64,000 nt of DNA from Nocardia sp. CC227C (GTDB lineage: Bacteria > Actinomycetota > Actinomycetes > Mycobacteriales > Mycobacteriaceae). Below, in pieces: positions 7,462 through 15,361 of the stretch. Every line of letters begins with the position of its first letter. The stretch's first letter is position 1. A program made the position numbers and the translations under genes. The stretch covers positions 1 to 64,000 of the forward strand of contig NZ_JASITE010000006.1 in assembly GCF_030767025.1 (NCBI RefSeq), in the 5' to 3' direction. Below the pieces are notes generated by a model. The model saw only the letters and a list, made by a program, of their open reading frames with translations. It was not told the DNA's origin and ran no database searches.

Positions 7462-8454
7462 GTGCCCACCATTCGCAAATCCCTGCCCGGCCTCGTGCTC
7501 GCGCTCACCGTTGCCACCATCGCCACCCTGCTCGGTCGCGCGCTGCCCGCCGTCGGCGCACCGATCCTCGCGCTCGGCGCGGGAGCGCTGCTCGCGGCGC
7601 TGCACCGCCGGTCCGTGGCGGAGTCGGGGATCTTCGCCCCCGGCCTGCATATCGCACGGCAGCGCCTGCTGGCCCTCGCCATCATCCTGCTCGGCCTCGG
7701 CATGCCGCTGCCGGCCCTGCTCACCGTCGGCCACCGGACCTCGGCGGTGCTGATCGGCACGCTGCTGGTGTGCGCCGTCGCCGCCGCGCTGGTCGGCCGA
7801 ATGCTCGCGCTGGAGCGGGACTCAGCCATCCTGGTGGCCGCGGGCACCGCCATCTGCGGTGCCTCCGCCATCGCCGCCGTGGCCGCGGTGCTGCGCCCCG
7901 AGCGGGAACGGCTGGCCTACGCGCTGGGCACCATCTTCGTCTTCAATATCGCCGCGGTGCTGGTCTTTCCGCCGCTGGGCGCCGCGATGGGGCTGTCGGA
8001 GCAGTCCTTCGGGCTGTGGGCGGGCACCGCCATCAACGACACGTCCTCGGTGGTGGCGGCGGGGGTGATGTTCGGTCCGGCCGCCGCGCAGTTCGCGATC
8101 ACCGTGAAGATGGTGCGCAGCCTGTTCATCGTGCCGCTCTGTCTCGGCGTGCACTTGACGGTTCGGCGGGCGGAGCGGACCGCCGCGCCCTGGCGGGCGG
8201 TGCCGGTGTTCGTCGTGCTGTTCGTCGCCGCTTCGGTGCTCGCCGGCACCGGCCTGATTCCGCGCGGGTGGTCGGCGTCCATCGATTCGGTCAGCGGCTG
8301 GCTCATCGCGGCGGCGCTGGCCGCGATCGGAACTTCCCTGAGCCGTAGTCGAATTCGCGCTGGTGGTGGCAGGCCGCTGCTGTTCGGCGGCGTCCTCGCC
8401 GTGGTGCTGTCGGTCAGTTGTCTGCTATTGCAGTGGGCAACCGGCTGGTTATGA
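7462..8454 (+). CDS. YeiH-family putative sulfate exporter, about 330 aa
   Basis: Integral membrane protein of the YeiH/UPF0324 family, with nine to ten hydrophobic segments. Family hallmarks present are the early ALGAGALLAAL stretch, LLGLGMPLPALL, the glycine-rich AGTAICGASAIAAVAAVL, the GLWAGTAINDTSSVVAAG motif and the VKMVRSLFIVPL helix. Family members are annotated as putative sulfate exporters, and some are linked to taurine/sulfonate breakdown. The GTG at 7462 is preceded by AGGGTG seven bases away and gives the usual N-terminus; an ATG at 7390 or GTG at 7372 would add 24-30 non-conserved residues. Its divergence from an operon with a sulfonate-type transporter supports a shared sulfur theme, which is an inference. 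Confidence 0.85.
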   Translation: MPTIRKSLPGLVLALTVATIATLLGRALPAVGAPILALGAGALLAALHRRSVAESGIFAPGLHIARQRLLALAIILLGLGMPLPALLTVGHRTSAVLIGTLLVCAVAAALVGRMLALERDSAILVAAGTAICGASAIAAVAAVLRPERERLAYALGTIFVFNIAAVLVFPPLGAAMGLSEQSFGLWAGTAINDTSSVVAAGVMFGPAAAQFAITVKMVRSLFIVPLCLGVHLTVRRAERTAAPWRAVPVFVVLFVAASVLAGTGLIPRGWSASIDSVSGWLIAAALAAIGTSLSRSRIRAGGGRPLLFGGVLAVVLSVSCLLLQWATGWL

Positions 8455-8479
8455 GCGCCGGGGCTGCCACAATGGGAGC

Positions 8480-9181
8480 GTGGTTGACTCGACCGGTCGC
8501 GGCGTGATCGATGTGAGGACCTCGGCGGGGGTATCCGCGGCACAGGCGTTCGAGGCGTGGGAGGGGGCGGTGAGCGCCGCTTATGTGCCCATGTCCGTCT
8601 CGCCGGTGCAGCTGGGGGATTTCCACGGGCGGGTGGACGCCGCCCAGCTCGGGGATCTCACCTTGTCCCGGGTCCGGGCCAGCGCCCAACTGGCCCGTCG
8701 CACTCGCCGTCTGGTGGCGCTCTCCGATGAGCCGATGCTGTTCGCCGTCATCCAGTGCGGCGGCGCGCCCGGCTGGCTCGAGCAGGGGGAACGGGTGTGC
8801 GGACCGCAGCCGGGCGAGATGTACCTGCTCGATACCGGACGGCCCTACACGGTCTGTGTGGACGACTGCTGGGACCGCATTGTGGCGCAGGTGCCCCTCG
8901 CGCCCATCCTGGAGCGGACGGGATTGCGTCCCGACGAGATACGCACCGGTGTGCCGCTGCCCGGCACCGGGGCGGTCGGCGTCGTCGGTCGCTTCTTCCG
9001 GGATCTGATCGATCTGAGATCCGAGGATTCGGCCGGATTGGAGCTGCTGGCCGCGCACGGGATGGACCTGCTGGCCGCGGCGGTCCGCCTGGCCGCGAGT
9101 GAACCGCGCTGCGGCCGATACGCCGAGGTCCTCGATCTGACCCACTACCGGTCGCGGTGCGCCGGAGCGACCCCGGAATAG
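8480..9181 (+). CDS. AraC-type ligand-binding domain protein lacking the HTH, 233 aa
   Basis: Matches the N-terminal AraC_binding_2 sensor domain of actinobacterial AraC regulators: AAYVPMSVSPVQLGDFHGRV, then ARRTRRLVALSDEP, CGPQPGEMYLLDTGRPYTV and PLAPILERTG. These proteins are normally about 310-330 aa and finish with a double HTH domain. Here the reading frame stops after GRYAEVLDLTHYRSRCAGATPE, and the next gene (minus strand) ends only 15 bases further on, so the DNA-binding half is missing. The GTG start at 8480 has a GGGAG ribosome-binding site. It may be a truncated regulator or a stand-alone sensor. It lies 25 bases behind the YeiH gene and may be co-transcribed. Confidence 0.75.
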   Translation: MVDSTGRGVIDVRTSAGVSAAQAFEAWEGAVSAAYVPMSVSPVQLGDFHGRVDAAQLGDLTLSRVRASAQLARRTRRLVALSDEPMLFAVIQCGGAPGWLEQGERVCGPQPGEMYLLDTGRPYTVCVDDCWDRIVAQVPLAPILERTGLRPDEIRTGVPLPGTGAVGVVGRFFRDLIDLRSEDSAGLELLAAHGMDLLAAAVRLAASEPRCGRYAEVLDLTHYRSRCAGATPE

Positions 9182-9196
9182 GCCACGCCGGGCGGC

Positions 9197-10600
9197 TCAC
9201 GCGGGCAGTGCCCGGCACAGCGCGTCGAGTGCGGCGGCGTAGGCGTGCTCGGGCGGGCTGCCGTAGCCGATGACGAGGCCGTCGCGCGGTGGCATGGCGC
9301 TGTCCGGGTGGCGGTAGGACCGGAAGCCGTCGAGCGCCACGCCGAGGCGGCGGGCCGCGCGCAGGGTGGACTCCTCCGTGCCGTCCGGCAGTTCGAGGAC
9401 GGCGTGCATGCCCGCCGCGATACCGCCGACGCGAATGTGCGGGGCGCGCTCGGCGAGGGTGCGGGTCAACAGGTCTCGGCGGCGGCGGTAGACGGCGCGC
9501 ATCCGGCGCAGGTGGCTGTCGTAGCGGCCGGATGTCAGGAAGTCGGCGAGGGTGAGCTGATCGATGACGCCGGTGGACAGTTCGCGCGGCCCCTTGGCGG
9601 CGAGTACGGCGTCGACCAGTCGGGCGGGCACGACCAGCCAGCCCAGGCGCAGCGCGGGGGAGAGGCTCTTGCTGGTGGAGCCGAAGTACACCACCCGGTC
9701 GGGGTCGAGTCCCTGGACCGCGCCGACCGGTTCCCGGTCGTAGCGGAACTCGCCGTCGTAGTCGTCCTCGAGCAGTAACGCCCCTCGGGAGCGAGCCCAA
9801 TCGACCACGGCCGCACGACGTTCCGGGTGCAGCGGGCCACCGGTCGGGAACTGGTGCGCGGGCGTGAGCAGTGCCGCCGCGGCCCCGGTGGCGGGGAGTT
9901 CGCCGATCCGGGCACCGTGGGCGTCGACGGGCAACGGAAGCGTGCGCACCCCGGCCTCGTGCAGGATCTCCCGGTGAAAGGCCAGGCCGTAGGACTCCAC
10001 GGCCACCGGTCCGGGCAGGATCGTGCCGAGCAGCCGCAGCCCCTCCGCGAAACCGGAACAGACGATCACCCGCTGCGCGTCGGCCCGCACCCCGCGTGCC
10101 CGCGCGAGGTATTCGACCAGTGCCTCCCGCAATTCGGGGCGACCGTGCGGATCGCCCACGCCGAAGGCGTCGTTCGGCGCGGCCGCCAGCGCGCGCCGGG
10201 CGGCGGCGAGCCAGGCCGTGCGCGGGAACGCCGCCGCGTCGGGAGAGCTCGGCCGCAGGTCGTGGGTGAAGCGGCGACGCGGCCGCGGCATCCGGTGCGG
10301 GCGCTCGGGTTCGCGGGGCACGGCGCGTTCGGCCACCCGGGTGCCGGAACCCACCCGCGCCGTGAGCCAACCCTCCGCCACCAGTTCGGCGTACGCGTCC
10401 GCCACGGTATTGCGGGCGAACTCGAGGTCGACGGCGAGTGCGCGATAGGGCGGCAGCCGGGTGCCCGGTGCCAGGCGACCCGAGCGCACCGCCTCTCGCA
10501 GCGCCTCCATCAACTGGGCGCGGCGACTGCCCCGACCACTGAGCTCGAGATGCAGATCGGTGCCCGCACCCGGTTCGCGATTGACCCATGAATCCGGCAC
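9197..10600 (-). CDS. MocR-family (GntR/aminotransferase) transcriptional regulator, 467 aa
   Basis: PLP-dependent regulator. An N-terminal winged HTH (LMEALREAVRSGRLAPGTRLP, ARNTVADAYAELVAEGWL) is followed by a fold-type I aminotransferase domain with the LLLEDDYDGEFRYDR strand and the PLP lysine in STSKSLSPALRLGW. The length is typical (450-500 aa). It is transcribed away from the MFS exporter gene, with the intergenic region of about 93 bases the probable operator area, so it most likely controls that transporter. Relatives regulate GABA or pyridoxal metabolism (GabR, PdxR); no such enzymes are adjacent, so the effector is unknown. Confidence 0.88.
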   Translation of the reverse strand: MPDSWVNREPGAGTDLHLELSGRGSRRAQLMEALREAVRSGRLAPGTRLPPYRALAVDLEFARNTVADAYAELVAEGWLTARVGSGTRVAERAVPREPERPHRMPRPRRRFTHDLRPSSPDAAAFPRTAWLAAARRALAAAPNDAFGVGDPHGRPELREALVEYLARARGVRADAQRVIVCSGFAEGLRLLGTILPGPVAVESYGLAFHREILHEAGVRTLPLPVDAHGARIGELPATGAAAALLTPAHQFPTGGPLHPERRAAVVDWARSRGALLLEDDYDGEFRYDREPVGAVQGLDPDRVVYFGSTSKSLSPALRLGWLVVPARLVDAVLAAKGPRELSTGVIDQLTLADFLTSGRYDSHLRRMRAVYRRRRDLLTRTLAERAPHIRVGGIAAGMHAVLELPDGTEESTLRAARRLGVALDGFRSYRHPDSAMPPRDGLVIGYGSPPEHAYAAALDALCRALPA

Positions 10601-10693
10601 AGGATTGCACCCTACTCCGGGTCATTACCGCTCCTACCGTGAATGCCACGGCCGTGCACCCGCCCCGCTCCACCCGAAAGGAACTGTGCCGCC

Positions 10694-11899
10694 ATGTCTC
10701 TCGTCGAGAGCTCCACCACCGCCGACGCTCCGTCGGCGGTGCGGGGGTGGCTGGCCGTCTCGGCCGTCACCCTGGGCATCTTCGCCCTCATGACCTCCGA
10801 ATTGCTCCCGGTCGGCCTGCTCACGCCGGTCGCCGCCGACCTGCGCGTCTCGGCGGGCGTCGCGGGCCTGATGGTCACCGTCCCCGGCCTGGTCGCCGCC
10901 GTCTCGGCACCGCTGGTCACCCTCGCCACCGGCCGCGTAGACCGGCGCGTCGTACTCGCCGTCCTGGTCGGCCTGGTCGGTGCGGCGAATCTGGCGTCCG
11001 CCTTCGCCACCGATTTCGCCCTGATCCTGCTCGCACGGGTGCTCATCGGCGTCAGCGTCGGCAGTTTCTGGGCGTTGGCCGGCGGCATCGCACTGCGCCT
11101 GGTTCCGCCGCACCATGTCACGCGGGCCACGGCGGTCATCTTCGGCGGTGTCGAGACCGCATCGGTCCTGGGTGTCCCCATCGGCACCCTGCTCGGCGAC
11201 CTGAGCGGATGGCGGATCGCCTTCGCCGCCGTCGGCGTACTCGGTCTGATCTCCCTGGTCTGCCTGGTGCTGCTCATGCCGAAGGTGCCCGCCCAGCGCA
11301 CCCTGGTCTTCGCTGATCTGCCGCGGGTGTTCACCACGAACGCCGGTGTCCGGGCCGGAATCGCGCTGACCTTCCTGGTCGTCACCGGACACTTCCTGGC
11401 CTACACCTTCGTGCGCCCGGTCCTGCTGTCCCACGGCGTGGACGGCGGCGTGATCGGTGCGCTGCTGCTGGTCTTCGGCATCGCGGGCATCTGCGGCAAT
11501 TTCATCGCCGGAGCGCTCATCGCGACACGGCTGCGGCACACCGTCGTCGGCCTGTCGGTCCTGCTGGCGGTGGGCATGGTGACCCTGCTGGTCGTCGACC
11601 ACACGGCCGTGACGGCGGCCGTCGCCCTCGTCGTCTGGGGCCTGGGCTACGGCGCGGTGCCCGTCACCTTCCAGACCTGGATTCTCGACACCGCGCCCCG
11701 GGACCCGGAGGCCGCGTCGTCGATGTACGTCTCGGCGTTCAATCTGTCCATCGCACTCGGCGCGCTGATCGGCGGCCTGGCCGTGAACGGGCTCGGGGTG
11801 GGCAGCGTGCTGTGGCTCGGCACGGCGCTGGCGCTGGGCGCACTGCTGGTGGTGCGCCCGCGCCGGGTCCGCCGGGCGGGTCACCCACTCGTGCGCTGA
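10694..11899 (+). CDS. MFS efflux transporter (DHA1/AraJ-like), 401 aa
   Basis: Twelve-segment membrane transporter of the drug/sugar efflux MFS group. After a short cytoplasmic N-terminus the first helix (VTLGIFALMTSELLPVGLL) carries the E-L-P/L-P-V pattern of the AraJ/YdhP subgroup, and the motif-A-like loop is ATGRVDRRVV between helices 2 and 3. ATG 10694 is preferred over an upstream ATG (10643) because it has GAAAGGAA upstream and gives the canonical start. It diverges from the MocR regulator gene. Its last 19 bases overlap the convergent parA-like gene. Substrate unknown. Confidence 0.87.
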   Translation: MSLVESSTTADAPSAVRGWLAVSAVTLGIFALMTSELLPVGLLTPVAADLRVSAGVAGLMVTVPGLVAAVSAPLVTLATGRVDRRVVLAVLVGLVGAANLASAFATDFALILLARVLIGVSVGSFWALAGGIALRLVPPHHVTRATAVIFGGVETASVLGVPIGTLLGDLSGWRIAFAAVGVLGLISLVCLVLLMPKVPAQRTLVFADLPRVFTTNAGVRAGIALTFLVVTGHFLAYTFVRPVLLSHGVDGGVIGALLLVFGIAGICGNFIAGALIATRLRHTVVGLSVLLAVGMVTLLVVDHTAVTAAVALVVWGLGYGAVPVTFQTWILDTAPRDPEAASSMYVSAFNLSIALGALIGGLAVNGLGVGSVLWLGTALALGALLVVRPRRVRRAGHPLVR

Positions 11900-12705
11900 A
11901 TCACCTCGCGGGCCAGTGCCCGATACTGCTCGGCCCCCGACGAGCGGGGAGCCCAGGAGGTGATGGGTTCCCCGGCGATGGTGGCGTCGGGGAACCGGAC
12001 CGTGCGGGCGATGACCGTGTCGTAGACGCGGTCACCGAAGACCTCGCCCACCCGCGCCATGACCTGCCGCGAGTGCAGCAGCCGACCGTCGAACATGGTG
12101 ACAACGATGCCCGAGAGGGTGAGCTTCGGATTCAGTCGCTCACGCACCTTCTCCATGGTGTCGGTCAGCAGGGCCAGGCCGCGCAGCGAGAAGAACTCGC
12201 ACTCCATCGGAATGATCACCCCGTCGGCGCAGGCCAGTGCGTTGACGGTGAGCAGGCTCAGGGAGGGCTGGCAGTCGACGAGGATGTAGTCGTAGCGGTC
12301 CCGGACCGGGTCCAGCACCCGCCCCAGCGACTGCTCCCGGCCGACCTCGTTGACCAGTTGGATCTCCGCCGCGGACAGGTCGATATTGCTGGGCAGCAGG
12401 TGCATATTGTCGACCCGGGTCGGCATCACCACCTCGTCGACCGGCGGTCCCGACTTGCCGAGCAGGTCGTAGATCGTCACGTTCAGGTCGTGCGGCGGCA
12501 CCCCCAGCCCCGCGGACAGCGCCCCCTGCGGATCGAGGTCCACCAGTAGGACGCGTCGACCGGTTTCGGCGAGCGCGGCACCGAGATTGATGGTGGAGGT
12601 GGTCTTGCCGACGCCGCCCTTCTGGTTGCACAGGGCGATGACATGGGCGTCGGTGCGCGGTAGCCCGTTCTTCACCGATGGCTCGAATGCATTGACCGTA
12701 GTCAT
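11881..12705 (-). CDS. ParA/Soj-family ATPase, Rv1708-like, 274 aa
   Basis: Deviant-Walker ATPase with CNQKGGVGKTT (signature lysines at about 29 and 34), the LVDLDPQGALSAGLG switch I region and ILVDCQPSLSLLTVNAL switch II. The segments LLPSNIDLSAAEIQLVNEVGRE and CEFFSLRGLALLTDT closely follow the mycobacterial Rv1708 protein, which sits beside scpA/scpB; those genes are not here and no parB is adjacent. It may therefore be a paralogue or a relocated copy. A GTG at 12714 is an alternative start. Convergent with the MFS gene (19-base overlap). Role in chromosome or plasmid segregation is a family-level inference. Confidence 0.9.
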   Translation of the reverse strand: MTTVNAFEPSVKNGLPRTDAHVIALCNQKGGVGKTTSTINLGAALAETGRRVLLVDLDPQGALSAGLGVPPHDLNVTIYDLLGKSGPPVDEVVMPTRVDNMHLLPSNIDLSAAEIQLVNEVGREQSLGRVLDPVRDRYDYILVDCQPSLSLLTVNALACADGVIIPMECEFFSLRGLALLTDTMEKVRERLNPKLTLSGIVVTMFDGRLLHSRQVMARVGEVFGDRVYDTVIARTVRFPDATIAGEPITSWAPRSSGAEQYRALAREVIQRTSG

Positions 12706-12847
12706 GATCCGCACCCACCCTCACCCGAGGTCGCGCCGGATTTGCATCGACTGCAAGGCGGATCACTGAGATACCGGGTGTTTGCTGGCATGTCGCCAGG
12801 CTAGCGGGTGATATGCCCGAAGGCCGACACCTCCGCTGAGTGATTCC

Positions 12848-13762
12848 TCACCGACGCCCGAAATGGGCGAAATCGAACCGCACTTCGGTGAGCTTCTCGG
12901 ACTGCTCCCAGAGTCGTTGGGCGAGTTCGCGATCGTGGGAGGCACGACTCGATGAGGTTCGCATCGGATATCCACGCAGACCGAATAGTCTGTTCGGGCC
13001 GTAGTACCCGCCCGGTTCGGCCCCGGCGGTCGCCGCGAACAACAGTGGCAGCGCGCCCATTTCGGGGCTCTGTCCGGGATTGAGCCAGGGCAGCGCGGTG
13101 GTCAGATAGTGCAGGGGCGTGGTGACGAATCGCAGTGGCGACCCGCTGCGGGTGACGATATCGGTCTCGGCGTACCCGGGATGCGCCGCGACCGACAGCA
13201 CCGGCGAACCCGCCGCGCTCAGCCGCCGCTGCAATTCGTAGGCGAACAGCAAGTTGGCCAGTTTGGATTGCGCGTACGCACCGTAGCGCCGGTAGCCGCG
13301 CCGCTGCCAATCCAGATCGTCCACATCCAGGCGGGCGATGAGATGGGTGTGGCTGCTCATCGAGACCACCCGATCGCGCACCCGGTCCAGCAGCAGGCCG
13401 GTGAGGGCGAAATGTCCGAGATAGTTGGTTCCCAGCTGCGCTTCGAAACCGTCGGCGGTGCGCGCGAAGGGGATCGCCATCACGCCCGCGTTGTTGATCA
13501 GCACATCGACATGCTCGACGGTCTCGGCGAACGCCCGCACCGAAGCGAGATCGGCCAGATCCAGCGGGCGGGCCTCGGCGCGCGCACCGAGTTCGCGGGT
13601 GACCCCCTCGGCCTTGGTCATATTGCGGCAGGCCAGGATCACCCGGGCCCCGGCATCGTGCAGGGCGCGGGCGATGGCGGCCCCGAGACCGCCGTTGCCG
13701 CCGGTCACGATGTGCACCCGGCCGTGCTGATCGGGAATGTCGGCGGTGGTCCACTTGGGCAT
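12848..13762 (-). CDS. Short-chain dehydrogenase/reductase, retinol-dehydrogenase-like, 304 aa
   Basis: NADP(H)-dependent oxidoreductase of the classical SDR superfamily. Seen are the coenzyme motif TGGNGGLG (about residues 20-27), a CRN motif after strand 2 indicating NADPH preference, NNAG, and the active-site pair in YGAYAQSKLAN. The extended C-terminus and HTHLIARLDVDDLDW match the RDH11/WWOX-like group common in actinomycetes. The 133 bases upstream of the parA-like gene and 202 bases to the glycosidase gene suggest a monocistronic unit. Substrate unknown. Confidence 0.85.
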   Translation of the reverse strand: MPKWTTADIPDQHGRVHIVTGGNGGLGAAIARALHDAGARVILACRNMTKAEGVTRELGARAEARPLDLADLASVRAFAETVEHVDVLINNAGVMAIPFARTADGFEAQLGTNYLGHFALTGLLLDRVRDRVVSMSSHTHLIARLDVDDLDWQRRGYRRYGAYAQSKLANLLFAYELQRRLSAAGSPVLSVAAHPGYAETDIVTRSGSPLRFVTTPLHYLTTALPWLNPGQSPEMGALPLLFAATAGAEPGGYYGPNRLFGLRGYPMRTSSSRASHDRELAQRLWEQSEKLTEVRFDFAHFGRR

Positions 13763-13911
13763 GGCGGCTCCCGGTGTGGATCGGGGAGTCTCGCGGAACG
13801 CGTCGCTGCTATTCGGCGAAGGGCTCGAATCGGTACTGGACGTCAGCCAACCCTAGCAACGCGGCGCGGATTCGACTGGCACTCAGGCACTCCGGAATGC
13901 AGGGGCATTGC

Positions 13912-13968
13912 GGAGCTCGGGTATCGGAGAGCTGGGCACCAGGGAGCTCGGGCATGCGGAGAGCTAGG
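13912..13968. repeat. Imperfect tandem direct repeat near the GH1 stop codon
   Basis: Two copies of a roughly 25-base unit (GGAGCTCGGGTATCGGAGAG and GGAGCTCGGGCATGCGGAGAG, the latter continuing into the stop codon region) separated by about 7 bases. Local slippage product; no function apparent. Confidence 0.6.
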
Positions 13969-15301
13969 AGGCGGTCTGCTCCGCGGGCTCCGCCTCCGGC
14001 ACCGTGAGCGGGTGCTCGCAACTGGCGGGCGGGTCGACCAGCGCGCAGTCCGACAGTGGCCGCACGGGACGATAGTCGGCGGGCACCCCGTCGGCGGCGA
14101 TAACGCGACGGTAGGTGTCGACGGCGTCGGTGGGCGTGCGGGTGAGGTTCGGATCGGTGCGGACGTCGACGGTGTAGAGGCCGAACCGGGGTGCGTAGGA
14201 ACCCCATTCGTAGTTGTCGGTGATACTCCAGTAGTTGTATCCGATCACGTTCATGCCGTCGGCCTTGGCGCGCTGGATCCAGTAGACGGTGTCGCGCAGA
14301 TGATCGGAGCGGGTGTAGCCGTCGGCACGGGGTTTGCCGTCCTCGCTGGGCATCCCGTTCTCGACGATGTAGAGCGGTTTGCCCGGGAAACGCTGGGCGT
14401 AGTGGCGCAGCGCGTAGTAGATGCCCTCCGGGCGCACCGGCAGCTCCCACATCCCCGCCGGGGGCGGCACCGAACCGTCGGTGGACGCCTCCGGAGCCTG
14501 GAGGCCGAAATAGTAGTCGACGCCGATGATGTCGAGCTTCGCGCCGATGCGGTCCAGCAGCGGGCCGTTCACCTCGGCCTCGGCTCCGGCGACATAGCCG
14601 ACATTGCTGGTGACCTGCGCGTTCGGCTGCACCCGGTGGATGTAGTCGTAGCTGTCGTTGTGCGCCCGCGCGACCAGGTCCAGCATGTGCCCGGCGTCGG
14701 TGCCGTTGTGGCGGACCTCGTGCATGATGTAGGCGACCGGCTCGTTCACCGTGACCCACACCGGATTCCAGTCCGCGTACCGGTCCACCACCCGCCGCGC
14801 GTTGCGCAGCCAGTCCTCGACGATCGCCGAGTCGTTCCAGCCGCCGCGATCGGCCACCCAGCCCGGGTACACCCAGTGGTCCAGGGTGAGCATGGGCCGC
14901 ATGCCGTGGTCGAGGATCTCGGCGACCACGGCGTCGTAGAAGCGGAACGCCTGCTCGTCCCACTGTCCCGGCAGCGGCTGCACTCGCGCCCATTCGATGC
15001 CGATGCGGAAGACCTTCGCGCCGAGATGGGCGGCGAGTGCGATGTCCGAGGCGTAACGGTGATAGAAGTCCACCGAGTTCTCATACGGCTCGTAGTCCCG
15101 TGCCTCGATGTAGCGGGTCCAATTGTTGTCGGGTGTCTCGCCCTCGGATTGGAAGCCGGACGCCGCCACGCCCCAGAGGAAGTCGTCGCCCAGCCCACCG
15201 CGTGCGGACGGCGGTGCGGCCACGGTGAGCGGTGCCGCCAGCAGGCATGCCGCCGCGGTTGCCAGTCCGGTGATCACACAGCGACGCAGCCTGGAGCGCA
15301 T
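13964..15301 (-). CDS. Exported glycoside hydrolase family 1 enzyme, 445 aa (copy A)
   Basis: Retaining beta-glycosidase, probably acting outside the cell. A Sec-type signal peptide (RRCVITGLATAAACLLAAPL, cleavage around VAA) precedes the GH1 barrel, which starts FLWGVAASGFQSEG. The acid/base is in WVTVNEPVAY and the nucleophile in YIVENGMP, both with intact glutamates. The sugar-binding segments HWVYPGW and GYNYWSITDNYEWGSY are present. The length is slightly under standard GH1 enzymes (450-480 aa). It lies 60 bases downstream of a very similar second copy, so the two are probably co-transcribed and arose by tandem duplication. The exact sugar specificity cannot be read. Confidence 0.88.
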   Translation of the reverse strand: MRSRLRRCVITGLATAAACLLAAPLTVAAPPSARGGLGDDFLWGVAASGFQSEGETPDNNWTRYIEARDYEPYENSVDFYHRYASDIALAAHLGAKVFRIGIEWARVQPLPGQWDEQAFRFYDAVVAEILDHGMRPMLTLDHWVYPGWVADRGGWNDSAIVEDWLRNARRVVDRYADWNPVWVTVNEPVAYIMHEVRHNGTDAGHMLDLVARAHNDSYDYIHRVQPNAQVTSNVGYVAGAEAEVNGPLLDRIGAKLDIIGVDYYFGLQAPEASTDGSVPPPAGMWELPVRPEGIYYALRHYAQRFPGKPLYIVENGMPSEDGKPRADGYTRSDHLRDTVYWIQRAKADGMNVIGYNYWSITDNYEWGSYAPRFGLYTVDVRTDPNLTRTPTDAVDTYRRVIAADGVPADYRPVRPLSDCALVDPPASCEHPLTVPEAEPAEQTAS

Positions 15302-15361
15302 GCGAAAAGCGTAGCTGTCAGATAGCTGTCATCCGGGGCAGGCGCGCCGGTGGGATCGGCC

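Noticed and set aside
8748..10673. 641-codon minus-strand frame
   Set aside because: Overlaps the MocR gene in another frame; Arg/Pro-rich, no motif.
13109..15325. 738-codon plus-strand frame
   Set aside because: Antisense to the SDR and GH1 copy A genes, which have clear family motifs; composition is typical of a shadow frame.
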